Origin: Ceratorhiza oryzae-sativae
Lineage: Eukaryota > Basidiomycota > Agaricomycetes > Cantharellales > Ceratobasidiaceae
Reading direction: 5' to 3'
DNA length: 64,000 nt
Assembly (NCBI GenBank): GCA_030998015.1
Contig: JARWMV010000234.1
Location: forward strand, 930,001 to 994,000
Shown: one piece after another, positions 47,963 through 60,000 of the stretch
Layout: each line of letters begins with the position of its first letter
How positions within the stretch are numbered: the first letter of the stretch is position 1
Notes under the pieces: generated by a model
Database searches by the model: none
What the model saw: only the letters and a program-made list of their open reading frames with translations
What the model was told of the DNA's origin: nothing
Position numbers and translations under genes: made by a program

Positions 47963-49136
47963 ATGGCACGTACCCGATTTTGATCATCTGCCGCAACTCG
48001 ACTTAACAACCTACAGAATAGATTCGTAGACAAGCTCGGGAGAGGCGCGAGTATATTTACCGCAAGGCACAAGAGGCACAGGAACGACAAACGTATGAGC
48101 GAAAGCAAAAGTTAAAGGACGCTCTGGCGTCGGGCAAGCCACTTCCAACAGAGCTCAGGAGGGATGCAACTGAGCTCGGAAAGACAATGGCTATGGATGA
48201 GTCGCAGGCGGGTACGTCAAGCTCGACGAGCCCCACCCGCGTACGACTGAAGGAATCGCAGAACCCTCAACGCACATCGACGACGAATATTCGCGGGCTG
48301 GGATCATGGACCCGAAAATTGTGATTACGACTTCTCGTGACCCGAGTTCAAAATTGCTGCAGTTTGCCAAGGCATGTTTAAGCGTGGACGCCGGTGGGTC
48401 CTATTCTAAGCCGGAGATTTACAGGAGATGCGCCTGGTCTTCCCCAATTCGCACCGAATTAACCGAGGCAACTATGTCGTAAAGGAGCTGGCAGACGCAT
48501 GTCGGGCAAATGATGTCACGGATCTTGTTGTTTTGCACGAGCATCGTGGGGTACCAGGTACGTGCGGATTGCAGTGCCTGGGACGTGTATTCACTGGAGT
48601 GTTTGGTAGATACATTGATCGTGTCCCATTTCCCGCACGGTCCGACGGTGTACTTTTCGCTCCACAATGTCGGATTGCGCCATGACATTGCATCGTACGG
48701 GCAATCGACGGTGTCGGAGCAGTACCCGCACCTGATCTTTGAGGGGTTTAGCTCCCAGCTCGGCCGGCGGGTGATGGATGCACTGAGGTACCTGTTCCCG
48801 GTGCCAAAGCCGGACGCGACGCGGGTGATGACGTTTGCGAACGAAAATGATTTTATTTCATTTAGGTGTGTTGGGCTGCTGCACAGGCTTGGCCGGGCGC
48901 TGACCAGGCGCAGACATCATGTATTCGCGAAAACGTCGCACAAGGAGGTGCAGCTTGCCGAGGTGGGACCTAGGTTCGAGATGAAGCGTGAGTGTGTGGT
49001 CTGGACGTGCCGGGCGGGGGCTGACGTCGGGCAGCATATGAAATCCGGCAGGGGACGATCGAGCAGACGACGGCGGACAAGGAGTGGGTGCTGTCGCACT
49101 ATACGCGCACGGCGAAGAAGCGGCGGCAGCTGTAGC
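47963..49136 (+). CDS. IMP4: U3 snoRNP protein IMP4
   Basis: IMP4 is a Brix-domain protein of the small-subunit processome, needed for U3-dependent 18S rRNA cleavage in the nucleolus. The start is just ATG at 47963, then an intron to 48022 gives [19 protein letters not shown]. Next: [19 protein letters not shown], then [133 protein letters not shown] and [12 protein letters not shown]. Seven exons, all in frame, no one-base slips. Two introns (47966 and 48372 donors) begin with GC. A single long open frame here is the Brix exon running into introns, not a different gene. Length near 290 residues, as in relatives. Confidence 0.92.
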
Positions 49137-50202
49137 ATGGTGGTGTCGCATGTCGCATGTAGCGTGGTCACGTGTGTCCTGTTGTTTGTTGTGTGCACGG
49201 CTATCGCCGGATTCGGAGAGCGGGAATGGAATGGTGGAGCCCCTGTGTGTCCATGTGAAAGGATCAGTGGCAAATGGCGGAAGCACCGTCTGACATTTTG
49301 GGGTGGGCCCAATGCGGCTTCTGTGGGGTGTACATCGGCTTACGTCAGCACTCCCCTTGTCACATTCGGAAGGTCACCTGTCCGATATGGAGAAAACCCA
49401 GCAGACGAGGCGAGTCCGCAGCACCCCCGCGAGCCAGCTGGCCCTCTGCATCGGAGTCGTCGTCGTTGTCCCTCTCGCCGCCGCCGCCGCAACCACCGCC
49501 AACAACACCCCGCCGCCGCCGCCGCACCCGTGCTCCACCCCCCGCGGGAGTAGTGCGGAACTGAGCCACTCGTTCGGTGGTTGCCAGTGGCCGACGCGTG
49601 TGCCTGTGGGCAGTTCTAGCGCCGCAGGACATCAGACACCTGACGTGCGCTGGTCGCTAGGCCGTCGCGACAGCACAAAGCTCGCAAGGCTCGCCAGGCA
49701 GGGGATATTGCCCACCCGTTGCGGCCAGACCTGCCGGATTCGAGCGCATACAGCCAGTGTCGGCGGTCGAGGTGAGTGTGTTTGATCCACGCTGTGGCAT
49801 CGGGCCCTGGGGCGAATCTAGACCGCGAATGGACATGCGCCCCTATCTGGCCGGGCGACTGGCGCCCAATAATGGGGCTGGGGTCCGGGCGCTGATTGGC
49901 CGGGGGCGATTGCTTCCGGGCATCCGAAGCTGGATAGCTTTATGGGCAGCTTCACTCACGATATTTGCCTTGTCCCCCTCTGAATAGGAAAGACTAGGTG
50001 AGGCCCATGCCGTATTTACACATGCCTATCCTGAGCCCCCGCTTTCGCCCTCCATCTGGCCATTTCCATATTTTCTGCGTCGTGCTCACCCGTTCTGGAC
50101 AGTGCCACGCCACCCGCCGCCACCCACCGTCGCCGCACCCCCGCCCGTCGTCGCCGCTATCAAATTCCTCGATCAACCCCGCGTCGTCGCCCGCCCACCC
50201 GC
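49137..50202. other. Intergenic with CCG-rich tract
   Basis: About 1.1 kb, GC-rich. It contains the trinucleotide tract at 49475 and presumably the MADS-box gene promoter and long leader. No gene supported. Confidence 0.45.
49475..49526. repeat. CCG/GCC trinucleotide tract
   Basis: Two runs of perfect CCG/GCC repeats (49476-49490 and 49510-49525) separated by ACC/AAC triplets. It looks like a former microsatellite; triplet periodicity means it could code Pro- or Ala-rich sequence, but I see no gene. The tract lies in the upstream region of the MADS-box gene. Confidence 0.6.
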
Positions 50203-51507
50203 ATGTCCGCCCCCTCGACCTACCCCCCGTCTGCCCCCGTCTCTGCCGGCGCAGCCCCCGCCATGGCCACGTCCCCCCGCTCCAAGCGCCCGCGCCCGCC
50301 TGATCTCCACACCGGGACTGCCGCGGGCATGCCCGCCACCACCGGGGCCCCCGTCTCCGGCGGCCCCCCCAGCGGTGGTTTCGCCACCCCAGCCAGTGCT
50401 ACCGCCGGCACCGGCGACGACGTCTTCCACCAGGAAGACGGCGAGGACGTCGAGGACGACGAAGAGGAGGAAGGTGGTCGCAAAGGTACGCTTCCTGATC
50501 GCTGTCTGCATCTGGCGCTCACCCCCTCTAGGATCGGAGAAGAAGGCTGGGCGTCGCAAGATCAAGATCGAGTTTATCCAAGACAAGAGCCGTAGGCATA
50601 TCACGTTCTCTAAACGAAAGGCTGGAATTATGAAGAAGGCAAGCCCGAGCCCAGCCCACCGTGCGTGTGCTAACAATGACCGCAGGCATACGAGTTGTCG
50701 ACGCTCACGGGTACGCAAGTGCTGCTGCTCGTTGTATCCGAAACCGGGCTCGTCTACACGTTTACCACCGCAAAGCTCCAACCTCTGGTGACTCAACCCG
50801 AGGGCAAGAACCTCATCCAAGCCTGCCTCAATGCCCCCAACGGCTCGATCCCCGGTGGCGCGCCCGCCTCGGGTCCCGGCATGCCACCCCCGCCCCCGGC
50901 TCGCCGTGGCAACCTCAACTTGGGTGTCGCCAATGTCACATCCCCGAGCCACGATGCCGAGGGTGAAGAGGATGGCGAGGGGAGCGGCGACAGCCCCAAC
51001 ATGGGCTCGTCCAAGGGCCGCCAACGCCGTCGCACCAATAGCAGCAGTGGCGCCATCGCTGGTGGCATGAATCGTCCGATCGGTAGCCCGTCAGAGAGCC
51101 TGCCTGCGACTTCCCCACACTGAGCATGCAGCAGCCCCAAGGTGAGCTGGTCGTAGTCGATCTGCCCCGCTTGTGACCAACATGAATGGTTAGGTGTGTC
51201 TGGTGGAGCCCCGTATAATGCGCACCCCCCCGCGCATTCACCGACCCTTTCTCAGCATCAGCATCATCACCACCCCCACATGCCCGAGTCTAGTATGTAC
51301 GGCGGGTATCGTGGCGAAAGTGGTGCTGCAGGTGGAGGTATGATGTCTGGCCACCACTATGGCCAATACGGCGGAATGAACCCCGCTGGTATGGCGTCGG
51401 GTCTCGGCGGTGCGTCCGTTCCAGGTGGTCCGATTGGCCAAGGTGCGGGCCAGCCACAGCAGCAGTCACAGATGTGGATGCAGCAAGGCAATATGCAACG
51501 TCGCTGA
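50203..51507 (+). CDS. MCM1: MADS-box transcription factor, Mcm1/SRF type
   Basis: DNA-binding regulator related to yeast Mcm1 and Ustilago/Agaricomycete SRF-type factors, controlling cell-cycle and mating genes. The MADS box is complete: GRRKIKIEFIQDKSRRHITF then SKRKAGIMKK and AYELSTLTGTQVLLLVVSE, followed by the SAM-type extension TFTTAKLQPLVTQPEGKNLI. The N-terminus (start 50203) is Pro/Ala-rich with an acidic run just before the box (GEDVEDDEEEEGG). The C-terminal tail is low complexity: Pro/Gly, a His run (HQHHHHPHMPE), and Gln/Met-rich ending GQPQQQSQMWMQQ. Four exons. A one-base loss in the C-run near 51113 shifts the frame before TLSMQQPQGVSGGAPYN; without repair it would end at TSPH. 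Confidence 0.9.
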
Positions 51508-52755
51508 GCGCTCCATTGATTGAGCATGAAGAAAAATCGTTTCCGTTTGTCGATCGGTGTGATTTAACGAATGATGATCAAGATCTCGCTTTGTTGTTTC
51601 TATTTCCTCTTTTTACCGTTTTTATACGTCTTTTTCTTGTTGATAGTCTCTTTGATTCTTTGACGTATGCATGACCCCATACTCCCCCCCCTTTTTCTAT
51701 GTTTGCTTCCGCTCTAGCGGCATCCTTTCTTTCCTTTTCCGAATCTTCATTATGGAGGCATTAGACTTCATCTTCCGCCTTTGGGCGTAGTAGACCTCCT
51801 ATAACCTGCTCTTGTGTGTTCTTTGTGTCTCTATGCGCGCTCTGTTGTGTTTCCTTCCTCTTTTGGTCTCCGATTTGGTCGGCTCTTTTTGGCAGCTTGC
51901 CCTTGAAACTGGGCGAATAACGTTGTAGTATACACTGTCCTTGTTGTATATCAGGTGTTTTGTGAGCTCAGTCAAAGTGACGCGCATTGCACGTGACGAT
52001 GTTTTTGTCTTGTAATGTTTGGGTGTAAACTCATCCGGGTTACATGTTATTCCCCCAACGGAATTCGCAAGGTGTCCTGTCAAGGTTAGCATGGGACACG
52101 GTGCCTTGCTGTCAAACCTCATCACCTTAACCTTGAGCCGGGAGAAGCCATGCAGCATGTTGGTTACTAGCACGCATATGGTCGATGATGATCCTGGGTG
52201 TGGAAGAAAATCATATCCTTAACCCCGTCGTCGAGGCTGACGGGGCCACAATTCATTCATTCTCGTCGATCCAATGCTGCCACCAGGGGTGAAGAGCATT
52301 CTTTCCTGGGAACGTGTCCTTCCACCATGGCACTAGATATCAAACGGGGTGGTGCGAAGCGGACCCGCAGACAGTTGAAAATACATTTAGTCCCCCCCGA
52401 GGCGTGCCAATATATCAAACGCGAAGATGCAGATCTCTTTCTTGTTATTAGCCTAATGAATGAACAATATAGAAGAATTCCACCAACTCGCGGGCGGGGG
52501 ACGTGTATAGTTGCCGAATACGAATGTAGTACAGGAACAAGTGATGGTGCCTTTTATCGCTACATACACGAGATGTGACGAAACCGACGAGCTGAAACAC
52601 AATGAGCGGGTGACACAAGAAGGCTGTGGTATGTGAATAGGAGAGAAAATATCCAAACAGTTCTTGTGATCGACGTGTAGGACAAAGAGTCAGAAACCAG
52701 GGGAGAAAAAGAAAAAGTCCACTCTCATTGGCAATTTTTTTTTGGCCTTTTGATT
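51508..52755. other. Convergent 3' intergenic
   Basis: About 1.2 kb between the ends of the MADS-box and YTH genes. T-rich runs (51590-51720 and 51780-51880) fit 3' UTRs. Open frames (52198-52578 plus, 51799-52173 minus) have no support. Confidence 0.5.
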
Positions 52756-55700
52756 TCACGATTGTCGTGATGGCTGTCCTCGGGAAGGTGAAGCTTTGGA
52801 AGCCTGAGGAGCAGAGGCAACCGTGTTGGGCATCCCTGGTCGAGAAGGCAGTGCGTGCCGAGACGCGGAAGGAGCAGGGGCTGCCTCAGGCTCAACCACA
52901 CGCTCCCACTCGTCGATCAATCGTTGGCCGACGCTAGGCTCAACCTCGGTGCCGTCCCTGGAGACCTTGACCTCCCGATCATTGTTCCACGGGTTGCGCA
53001 AATGGCGAGTCCGATGAAACGGCAGCTTCTCCGTCCGAATCCACTTGATCTTGAACGGCTTGCCCCAGCCTTCGGCCTTGTCCTCTCCTACACCGGGTGG
53101 CATGCTCGAGGTTGCCTCTGCTGGAGACAGCGATTCGCGGATCGGCCGAAGCGGCGAGTCGACCGAGAGGTTCCGTGCGCGCTCGAGTTCGTCTGTCGTA
53201 AGAGCCGTGTCCTTGTGGATGACCCCATCGTCATCTGTATGGCTCTCCTGCTCTTTGGATGGCCCAAGTTCCGATGTCTCTCTGAGAGCACGGAGCGGTG
53301 CATCGCTGTCAAGCTCAAAGTGCTGTGTGCCTTTGGCGATAACTGCAGCGGCTCCTGTGTGTCGTCGGGGTTGACCAGGCGAGTCGGGTTCGTCAGAGTC
53401 TTGAACAACATTTGTCAACTGCTTGTGAGCCTCGCCTAGCTCGGGTGGTGCAGAGGCGAGCCCGTCAGTTCGAGGCTGAGCGGACGACGGAGATACACCA
53501 CTTCCGCCCGAAGGGCTATTGATCGTGAGCTGGAGCTTGAGGGCTTCATTGGGTGTGATCGGGGTCGGACTCGTGGCAAATTTGTGCTCGCTGGGCGAAA
53601 ATATCGGCTGAGAAGGTGCTTGGAGATGCTGCGAGTCGGTTGGTTGAGCCGCGACTAAACTCGGTTGCCGGAGGGGGCGGGTGCATCTGGCTTTCGTTGG
53701 GTTGCAGGTGAGGTCGGAGACTTTGGTGCAACGCGCGACTCCCAGTTGACCGATTGCTGTGTTTTCGTTATAGGACCTTCCATCCTGAACAGTCTGTTAA
53801 TAACGAATATAGGGCCCGGCTTTTGAAGACGAACCTTGCGTACCCAAACCACTCGCCCGACTAAAAGGCACTATGAATTAGGTGTCTGATTACACTGTAC
53901 AGCGATACCCACCTTGTTGGCCGAAAAGATAAGATACACATCCTTACTCGTTCTAAAAGCGCGATCAAGTGTGGGTTCATTGTGTGGCTGAGTAGCCCAT
54001 AAGCCTCGTTCAACGCTAATGTTGAGATCAAACTATGTGGGTATATGCGCAGTCAATAGCTATTTGAGGCAAGGGACATTGGGAAGGTATATCACCTGAG
54101 TCAAGGACTTGAGGATAAAGTAGCGTTTTGGGAAATGCCGAGCGAGCAAACTGGAGTTGGTTGACGCTGAGCCGGAATGGTGGGCTGCTGTCGAATCTCG
54201 AAGTTCTGTTACTATACCAGCCACATCTGCAGGCAACTTATTGGTATCTTCAACAGCTGCAAGCGCGGGTGGTGAAGAGCCAGAAGAGGATGTAGCTCCA
54301 AGGTATGTAGATGGAGACGTAGCGGGATCATCTTGCCGAGCATCAGCATCGCTCTTACCATCCTCGCCTGCCCGTCGCTCCTGATCCTGGATCCATCGAG
54401 CATGCAACCCCATACCACGCTGTCCGCCAACACCTGCACGAAGATCATCGTCTTTGCGTCGAACACGACATAAAAGTCGAGGACAACGTGGGTCGTGAGG
54501 CCGAAGGGGCCGGCCGTTGAAGAATGAGACCGCCCGTGTAAGGTAATCCTCTTCTTCGTAATTAACAAAAGCACAGTTGGATCGGGATATGAGGAACACA
54601 GATGAAACCCCATGGGAAGACGTGGCACTCGATCCATCAGCAGCATCGACAGAACCAGTCGGAGCAGGCCGTAACAACGTTCGGCCGGAACCAGTTGCAG
54701 CGCTGGGCTCTCGGGCGGTCGTATCTTGGTTGAAAAATGTCCAAAGCTCGTCGTGAGTAGTATCGCTGGGTACATTTCCGACCCACATAACCCATTCAGA
54801 ACGGGCGACAGGTGGATTAGGATGCCATGGGCGGCGGATAGTGGCAGGAGAAGTAACGCGCGAGCCTGCTCCAGCAGTCTTACTGGCTGCAGATGCTCGG
54901 CCACCCTTGGATGATGACAGAGGGCGGGTTGGTGAGAGTGTGCTGGGTGACGATGGACCGACCGGCGAGGTCAGCGATGGGTGAGGACCTGAAGCTGGTA
55001 AAGTCAGCGGCGCAGGATATCCAGGCGCTGAAGGCGGTGGCCCCGTGGCAGGAGACTGGAAGCCCATGCCTCCAAATGCCGCATACATCTGCTGCGGTGA
55101 GGAAGGAGAGAGAGACGGTCCAGCACCAGTTGGAGATAGGGAATGCGAGGTAGGAGAATGAACAGCACCATGAGGCGGAAAACCAGGGATGGAGATTTGC
55201 TGGATATGGGGAGAGGCGGGGTTCAACACCACTGGTTGAGACTGATGTAGCGACGGCTGTTGAGGGTTACCGAAGCGCTGAACATATGGTGCTTGTGGCT
55301 GAGCCCCGTACCCCGATTGGGGACCACTAGGCCCCGGGCCTGCAGGCATGAACCACCACATTCCCTGACCCTCCTCCGGCTGGGCTTGAGGTAGATACGG
55401 ATGTCCATAAGGTGCGTGCGCGTAAGTCGTTGGCGCATACATGGGCGGTCCCGACACCATACCATACGGAGCATATTGCATCCCGTAGGCTCCTGTAGGG
55501 GATGGGTACCCAGCAGCTACCTGAGAGCTCTGGTAAGAGGCACCTGGAGGTGAGCTCGGATAGTTCCCTGTAGTCATTTGTGAGCCGGAATAGCTAGGAC
55601 CCGGGACGCGAAAAGTACAATACCCACCAACCATAGAAGATCCATGGAACTGATTATAGCCCGTCGTACTTTGGTAGGGTGAGTATCCGCCATATGACAT

Positions 55701-55970
55701 GTTGGGGCGGTAGCCAGCAAACTGGTGACTAGGGCCGGCGTTGGAATACGTGTTCGCCTGGGCATGTTGTCCCGCAGCAGCAGACGCCCCAAGCCCTGGG
55801 TGTCTAGAGTTCAATGGAGGATAGCTGCCTGGGTACGCGGGAGTGTGGGTGTTAGAGTTGGAGGCGGGCCGGCCGGTTGTGTAAACAAGGGAGGTTGGAT
55901 CTGGAGCGTATCCAGGAGGAGGATTCGATTGCCGATCCTGGGAAAGAGCTGCATCAGAGGCGGGCTGCAA
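52756..55970 (-). CDS. YTH-domain RNA-binding protein with upstream RRM (m6A reader), 5' end uncertain
   Basis: YTH domains bind N6-methyladenosine in RNA. The largest exon (54060-55970) starts with a Pro/Tyr/Gln-rich disordered region (repeated GSYPP, SGSQMTTG), then an RRM: WVMWVGNVPSDTTHDELWTF (RNP2 region) and SNCAFVNYEEEDYLTRAVSF (RNP1 region). Then the YTH domain runs over four exons: KRYFILKSLTQ, FDLNISVERGLWATQPHNEP, VYLIFSANK, SGEWFGYARM, KPFKIKWIRTEKLPFHRTRH and LRNPWNNDREVKVSRDGTEV. The Trp in GLWATQ and the Trp of SGEWFG fit cage residues. The C-terminal tail is disordered. The exon at 55970 begins after an acceptor, so the real start lies upstream, perhaps within the next entry. 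A one-base slip is near 53665. Confidence 0.85.
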
Positions 55971-56017
55971 AAGGGCCGTTTAGCACATGAATAGTCAACG
56001 TGATGCGAATAAAGCGA

Positions 56018-57024
56018 TTATTGAGTATACGAAGCAAATGCAAAATCAAGTCCGCGTAAAGTATGACCCGACAGGATAGGGAACCGAAAGTCCATAACCA
56101 ATGATGGAAAGCCAGGTGTTGGCGGAGCATTGAGAAAATATGCACCTACATTAGACGAAGGCATACCACCAGGTACACCCCAGAGTGGGTTATCGATTGT
56201 GTTAGTGCGACCCGCGTCGGCCTCGGAGGAGGCGGTGCCTGTTTGCTTCGTCATTATCGGACCGGTCGAGAATAGGACTGCGCCGGGTGCGGATAGGTCA
56301 ACGTGCCAAATATCTTGAGCGAAGCGATTGGAAGGGGAAGCGATATTGGCTTTGCCAGCTGGAGTCAATAAAAGTGGTTTGGTAAGTCCGTTCTTGGACT
56401 CGGAAGAATTCGATCGTGCTTGGAGGGCCGGCCGAGGTGTGATATTAAGCGGAGGCGAGGCCTGGGGACGAGATTGAGATGGCTCGGGAAGCGTGGCTTG
56501 GTCAAGCAGAGGGAAACAGCGACCCTCACTTGGGTCGGTGAGAGATCGAGAATCTGGGTGACGAGGATGATATTCGAGGGGCGGAGAAGGAAGAGAGATG
56601 CGCTTTTGAAGCAAGAATGTGCCTTGATTAGATCAATGCAAGATACGTCAGTATGTGTTGGAAGTGAACGGATGCGTGTAGCATATAGGGTTAGAATCGC
56701 ATGACAATGCAAGATGGCACGAGGCGGAAGGGGACCGGAAGGTATAATAGTGAGCGAAGTGGAGTGGACGAGACCACGCAGCACAGGATGAATGCCGAAA
56801 CGAGGGTGGGACAAGCGAGGCAGTGAGTTATAGTGTGTAGACCCGAGTCGACTGGAGCGATGTGCTGTATTAGATGCTGCGCTCGGTAGCCACCAACCGC
56901 TGGACAAGAGCTCCATCGACTGATCCAAAAAACTCGGTCTGGGGTCGTGTCCCCCAAACACCGCCACCTTCGAACGCCGGATTCGCCGGTCGATCAGCCT
57001 CGCTCCACCCATAACCGCACTCAA
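56018..57024 (-). CDS. Hypothetical protein, or 5' exons of the YTH gene
   Basis: Pro/Ser/Arg-rich open frames: MSAVMGGARLIDRRIRRSKV (57024) with FGGHDPRPSFLDQSMELL, and from 56614 the frame LQKRISLPSPPLEYHPRHPD, PRPALQARSNSSESKNGLTK, FAQDIWHVDLSAPGAVLF and YFLNAPPTPGFPSLV, ending near 56018. An intron candidate (GTATAC at about 56025 to TTTGCAG at 55971) would join FAFAS to the YTH exon, but the phase is one base off, as with other junctions in this window. If that base is restored these exons become the N-terminus of the YTH/RRM protein. I cannot decide. No known domain in these residues. Confidence 0.4.
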
Positions 57025-60000
57025 ATAACCCTTGGCACCGGCGAGGCAACCGTCATTCCCAGCGGCAAGGCCCTATTGCCGTGATCAAGCGCCATGACCA
57101 CGTGAGACTTACTGTGTGGAGCGTGATGATCAGCATCCGTCCCCGGCCGCCGCCTGTCGGGTTCCTGGATGGCCGTCTTGGTGGAGCCTGGCGAACCGTT
57201 ATCCGTCAAGCGAGGCGGGTCGATGCTATGCTACGAAAATGTATTCCGTAAAAATCATAACGACGATATCGTACCAGGCGACTTACTATCCAATCATGAT
57301 CTACCTCGTGCTCCGTCATTGCCTTTTGTCTGTTTTGTATGACGATGCCAGCGGGTTGCTGCCCAATCCACACCTACTAAGCAGGCAAGGCCGATCGGAG
57401 ATGTTCAGTTCCGGAGGCCTCGAAGGCGATGTCGACCGGGTTGGCCAATATAAGGCAGAAAGAACGCTATTCATGAAAGGTACGGTAAGTGATCGGCGGA
57501 CGGGCCAGCCAGAATCTACAGTCCCACTTTCCTCCTGCGACCTCTGCCACGTGCTCGATAATAGGGTGTACTGACGATGATCCTATCGGTGCTCAACCCT
57601 CAAATCTCCCGGCGTCTGAGAATACTATCTTGACCAAAATGTCATTAGGATTCACGGCCGAGTGCCAGTTTTAGCTGACGCACTTGTGATAAAACCAAGT
57701 TGATAGAACTTACGTTATTGCGTGGACAACTATATGAAACAAACACTGCCTGAAGTGATGGCAGCTTTCCCACTATCTGTTGGATTGTTGTAGTTCCCAG
57801 TTGCGGGAGAGTGACGAAGAGCCGTATTATCTACCTGCCTAATCGGCCGTGAACTCGACGGACGAATGATTCTGGAGGCACGTTTGACGTTGGCATTGGT
57901 ACCAGGCAATTGGCTGACACTCACGATATGCGAGATTATATCTTGATTTACTGATATATCTTCGTCCAACGAATAATTTTGGTATTGGAGCCCAGGCAAC
58001 TGTCGAGCAAATGGCGCCAAGGTCTTGCTCTTGTATGAGGTACGGTATCCAATGGAAGCAATAATCCCAGATTTATGTACTATTGGTGCAAAGTTGGTTA
58101 TTCTCTCGCATAGGCGTGGCCTCGACTAACTTCTCCCCACTCCCTTCGTCCTTGAGGACTCCACTGATTGATCAACACACCAAATTGAGTGACACAACGG
58201 TAAGCGACAGATCGCAATCCACGCTAGGCTGGTACCTGTATGGATGAGCAGGGAAGTTTTGCTTGGGGAGCTGCTAGGCTGGCTTCAAGTAGTTGCGGAG
58301 CCAGTCTCGCTAAAGATTGCGGGACGGTACGTCCGGCACGGAAATGATGTCATCAATCTGTCACGTGTCATGGCGCCTGCGAACGGTGGGCTCCTCTCCG
58401 TTCTTCCTACGCGGTCCAACGGCATTATTTTACCATGTTGGAGCCTTTTTATTGTCTCTGAAACTTCTAACCAAGAAATTAGTATTATTTTTGGATGTAT
58501 GCGCATAAGTTTTGCTATCGGGGGATATTTCAGTTGATTTTTCCCTCTCGGGTGTTCAGGTGGGAATATCGGCGCTATGGCCATCAGCCTAAGAATGTAC
58601 TACCTCGTAATATGCATTTGTGAATCTATCCCATACCAGCAGCTACCTATTCGGTGATCGCCGCGATACAATTAAACAGCAGACTTGTTGAAACTTGGGT
58701 AACTAAATTCTTCCCATTCATCTGGCTAGTTGTTCCTTATTACGATTGTGTCGATGCATATGTACTTATTGTCTAACACGCATGTGTTGGAGCGGCTTTG
58801 TTAATCTTGATTAAGCGCATACATAAGGTTGGGTATTTTATGACGTGATATGCCCCGCGTGACCTGCCCCAACCAATGATGTGCCCCGAGTGTAATCCTG
58901 GGCTGGCCGAATTTTTTCTTTCATCTCAGGTGAGATGTATCGCAGCACCAGGATTAGGTTTGAAAGGGTCGAATAGGGGATTCAAAAGCTATCATCAAAC
59001 GCAAATACTTAAAAAGTGAATGCTAGATTTGCAGCCAGACCCGTTCATCCTATATTGACTGGCAAATGAAGGTGCGCCATTAAATCGGGAAACTTTAGCC
59101 TGGTTGTGCACCTTGTCGGCATCTAGAATGAGATAGGCACACCTGGAAGCGTAGCGTGCGTTCATCCGATATCATGCCTCTCGGTTTGGCAAAACTTTGA
59201 TAAAGTTAGCGTGCAGTTCGCGCATAACGTAGGAAACCTCTCGGAGTAACTCTTCGTGGATTAGGAAGGAGACGTGCGGTACCGTCGATTGACGCAAGGG
59301 TGGTGATTTCTGGAAGCTGTACGCGAGGGGTGATAAGATGGGCACGATTCCTAATCAGAAAGGTGAAGGACTATTCCCTTCGTCGCATCAACCGTCCAAT
59401 TACGAACAGAGAGAATGTCATGGGTGAACGGCAACCCGATAATGACAATAAGCGGCACCAGGCCTTATTTCCAACAATCACCCGAGATGCAACAGATCTG
59501 TTCTTCGAGGCAAACAAGCCCCTCAAAAACCCCACCAGATATTCAGAGAAAACATTAAAAATAACAGGAAGCAAAAGAGGGTCGCAACTGGTTGGTGCTT
59601 CGATTATTGGAGAGGTAACACGTGTATGCCCTTGGCGCAATCATAAAAAATTATCAAAACTCAGCTGGGGCCAGCTGGTATGCCAGAGAGCTCTTGAGTT
59701 GAAAGAGAATTGTGGGTCGCTTGATGCAACGATTGTAAGAAATTCTGACGTTCTCGGCATGTACGAATGCTGCATACACGGTGCAGGGGGATCCATGATG
59801 TAAAGGCGAGGGATACATGTTAGTGACCGACCGGAAAAAAGCACATTGCTACCGTGGATAGCTTGCTAAGCTGTGAAGACGAGTCGGGGCTGTCAACCCA
59901 AGCTGCCAAGTCTGTTTCGTAGCGGGTATGAATCTTCGGGGGTTCCCGCAGTGTTTCCTCGAGCAATCGAAGTAGCAAGGGTTTTGCAAGCACGGCACAC

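Noticed and set aside
48510..49553. 347-codon open frame on the plus strand
   Set aside because: It contains the real IMP4 Brix exon but reads through introns and past the stop; the spliced IMP4 model explains it.
50173..51024. 283-codon minus-strand frame
   Set aside because: Antisense shadow of the GC-rich MADS-box exons; Gly/Ala/Arg composition and no family.
59300..59803. 167-codon frame in the desert
   Set aside because: No recognisable domain, no splice sites, and a similar-sized antisense frame; kept as unsupported.
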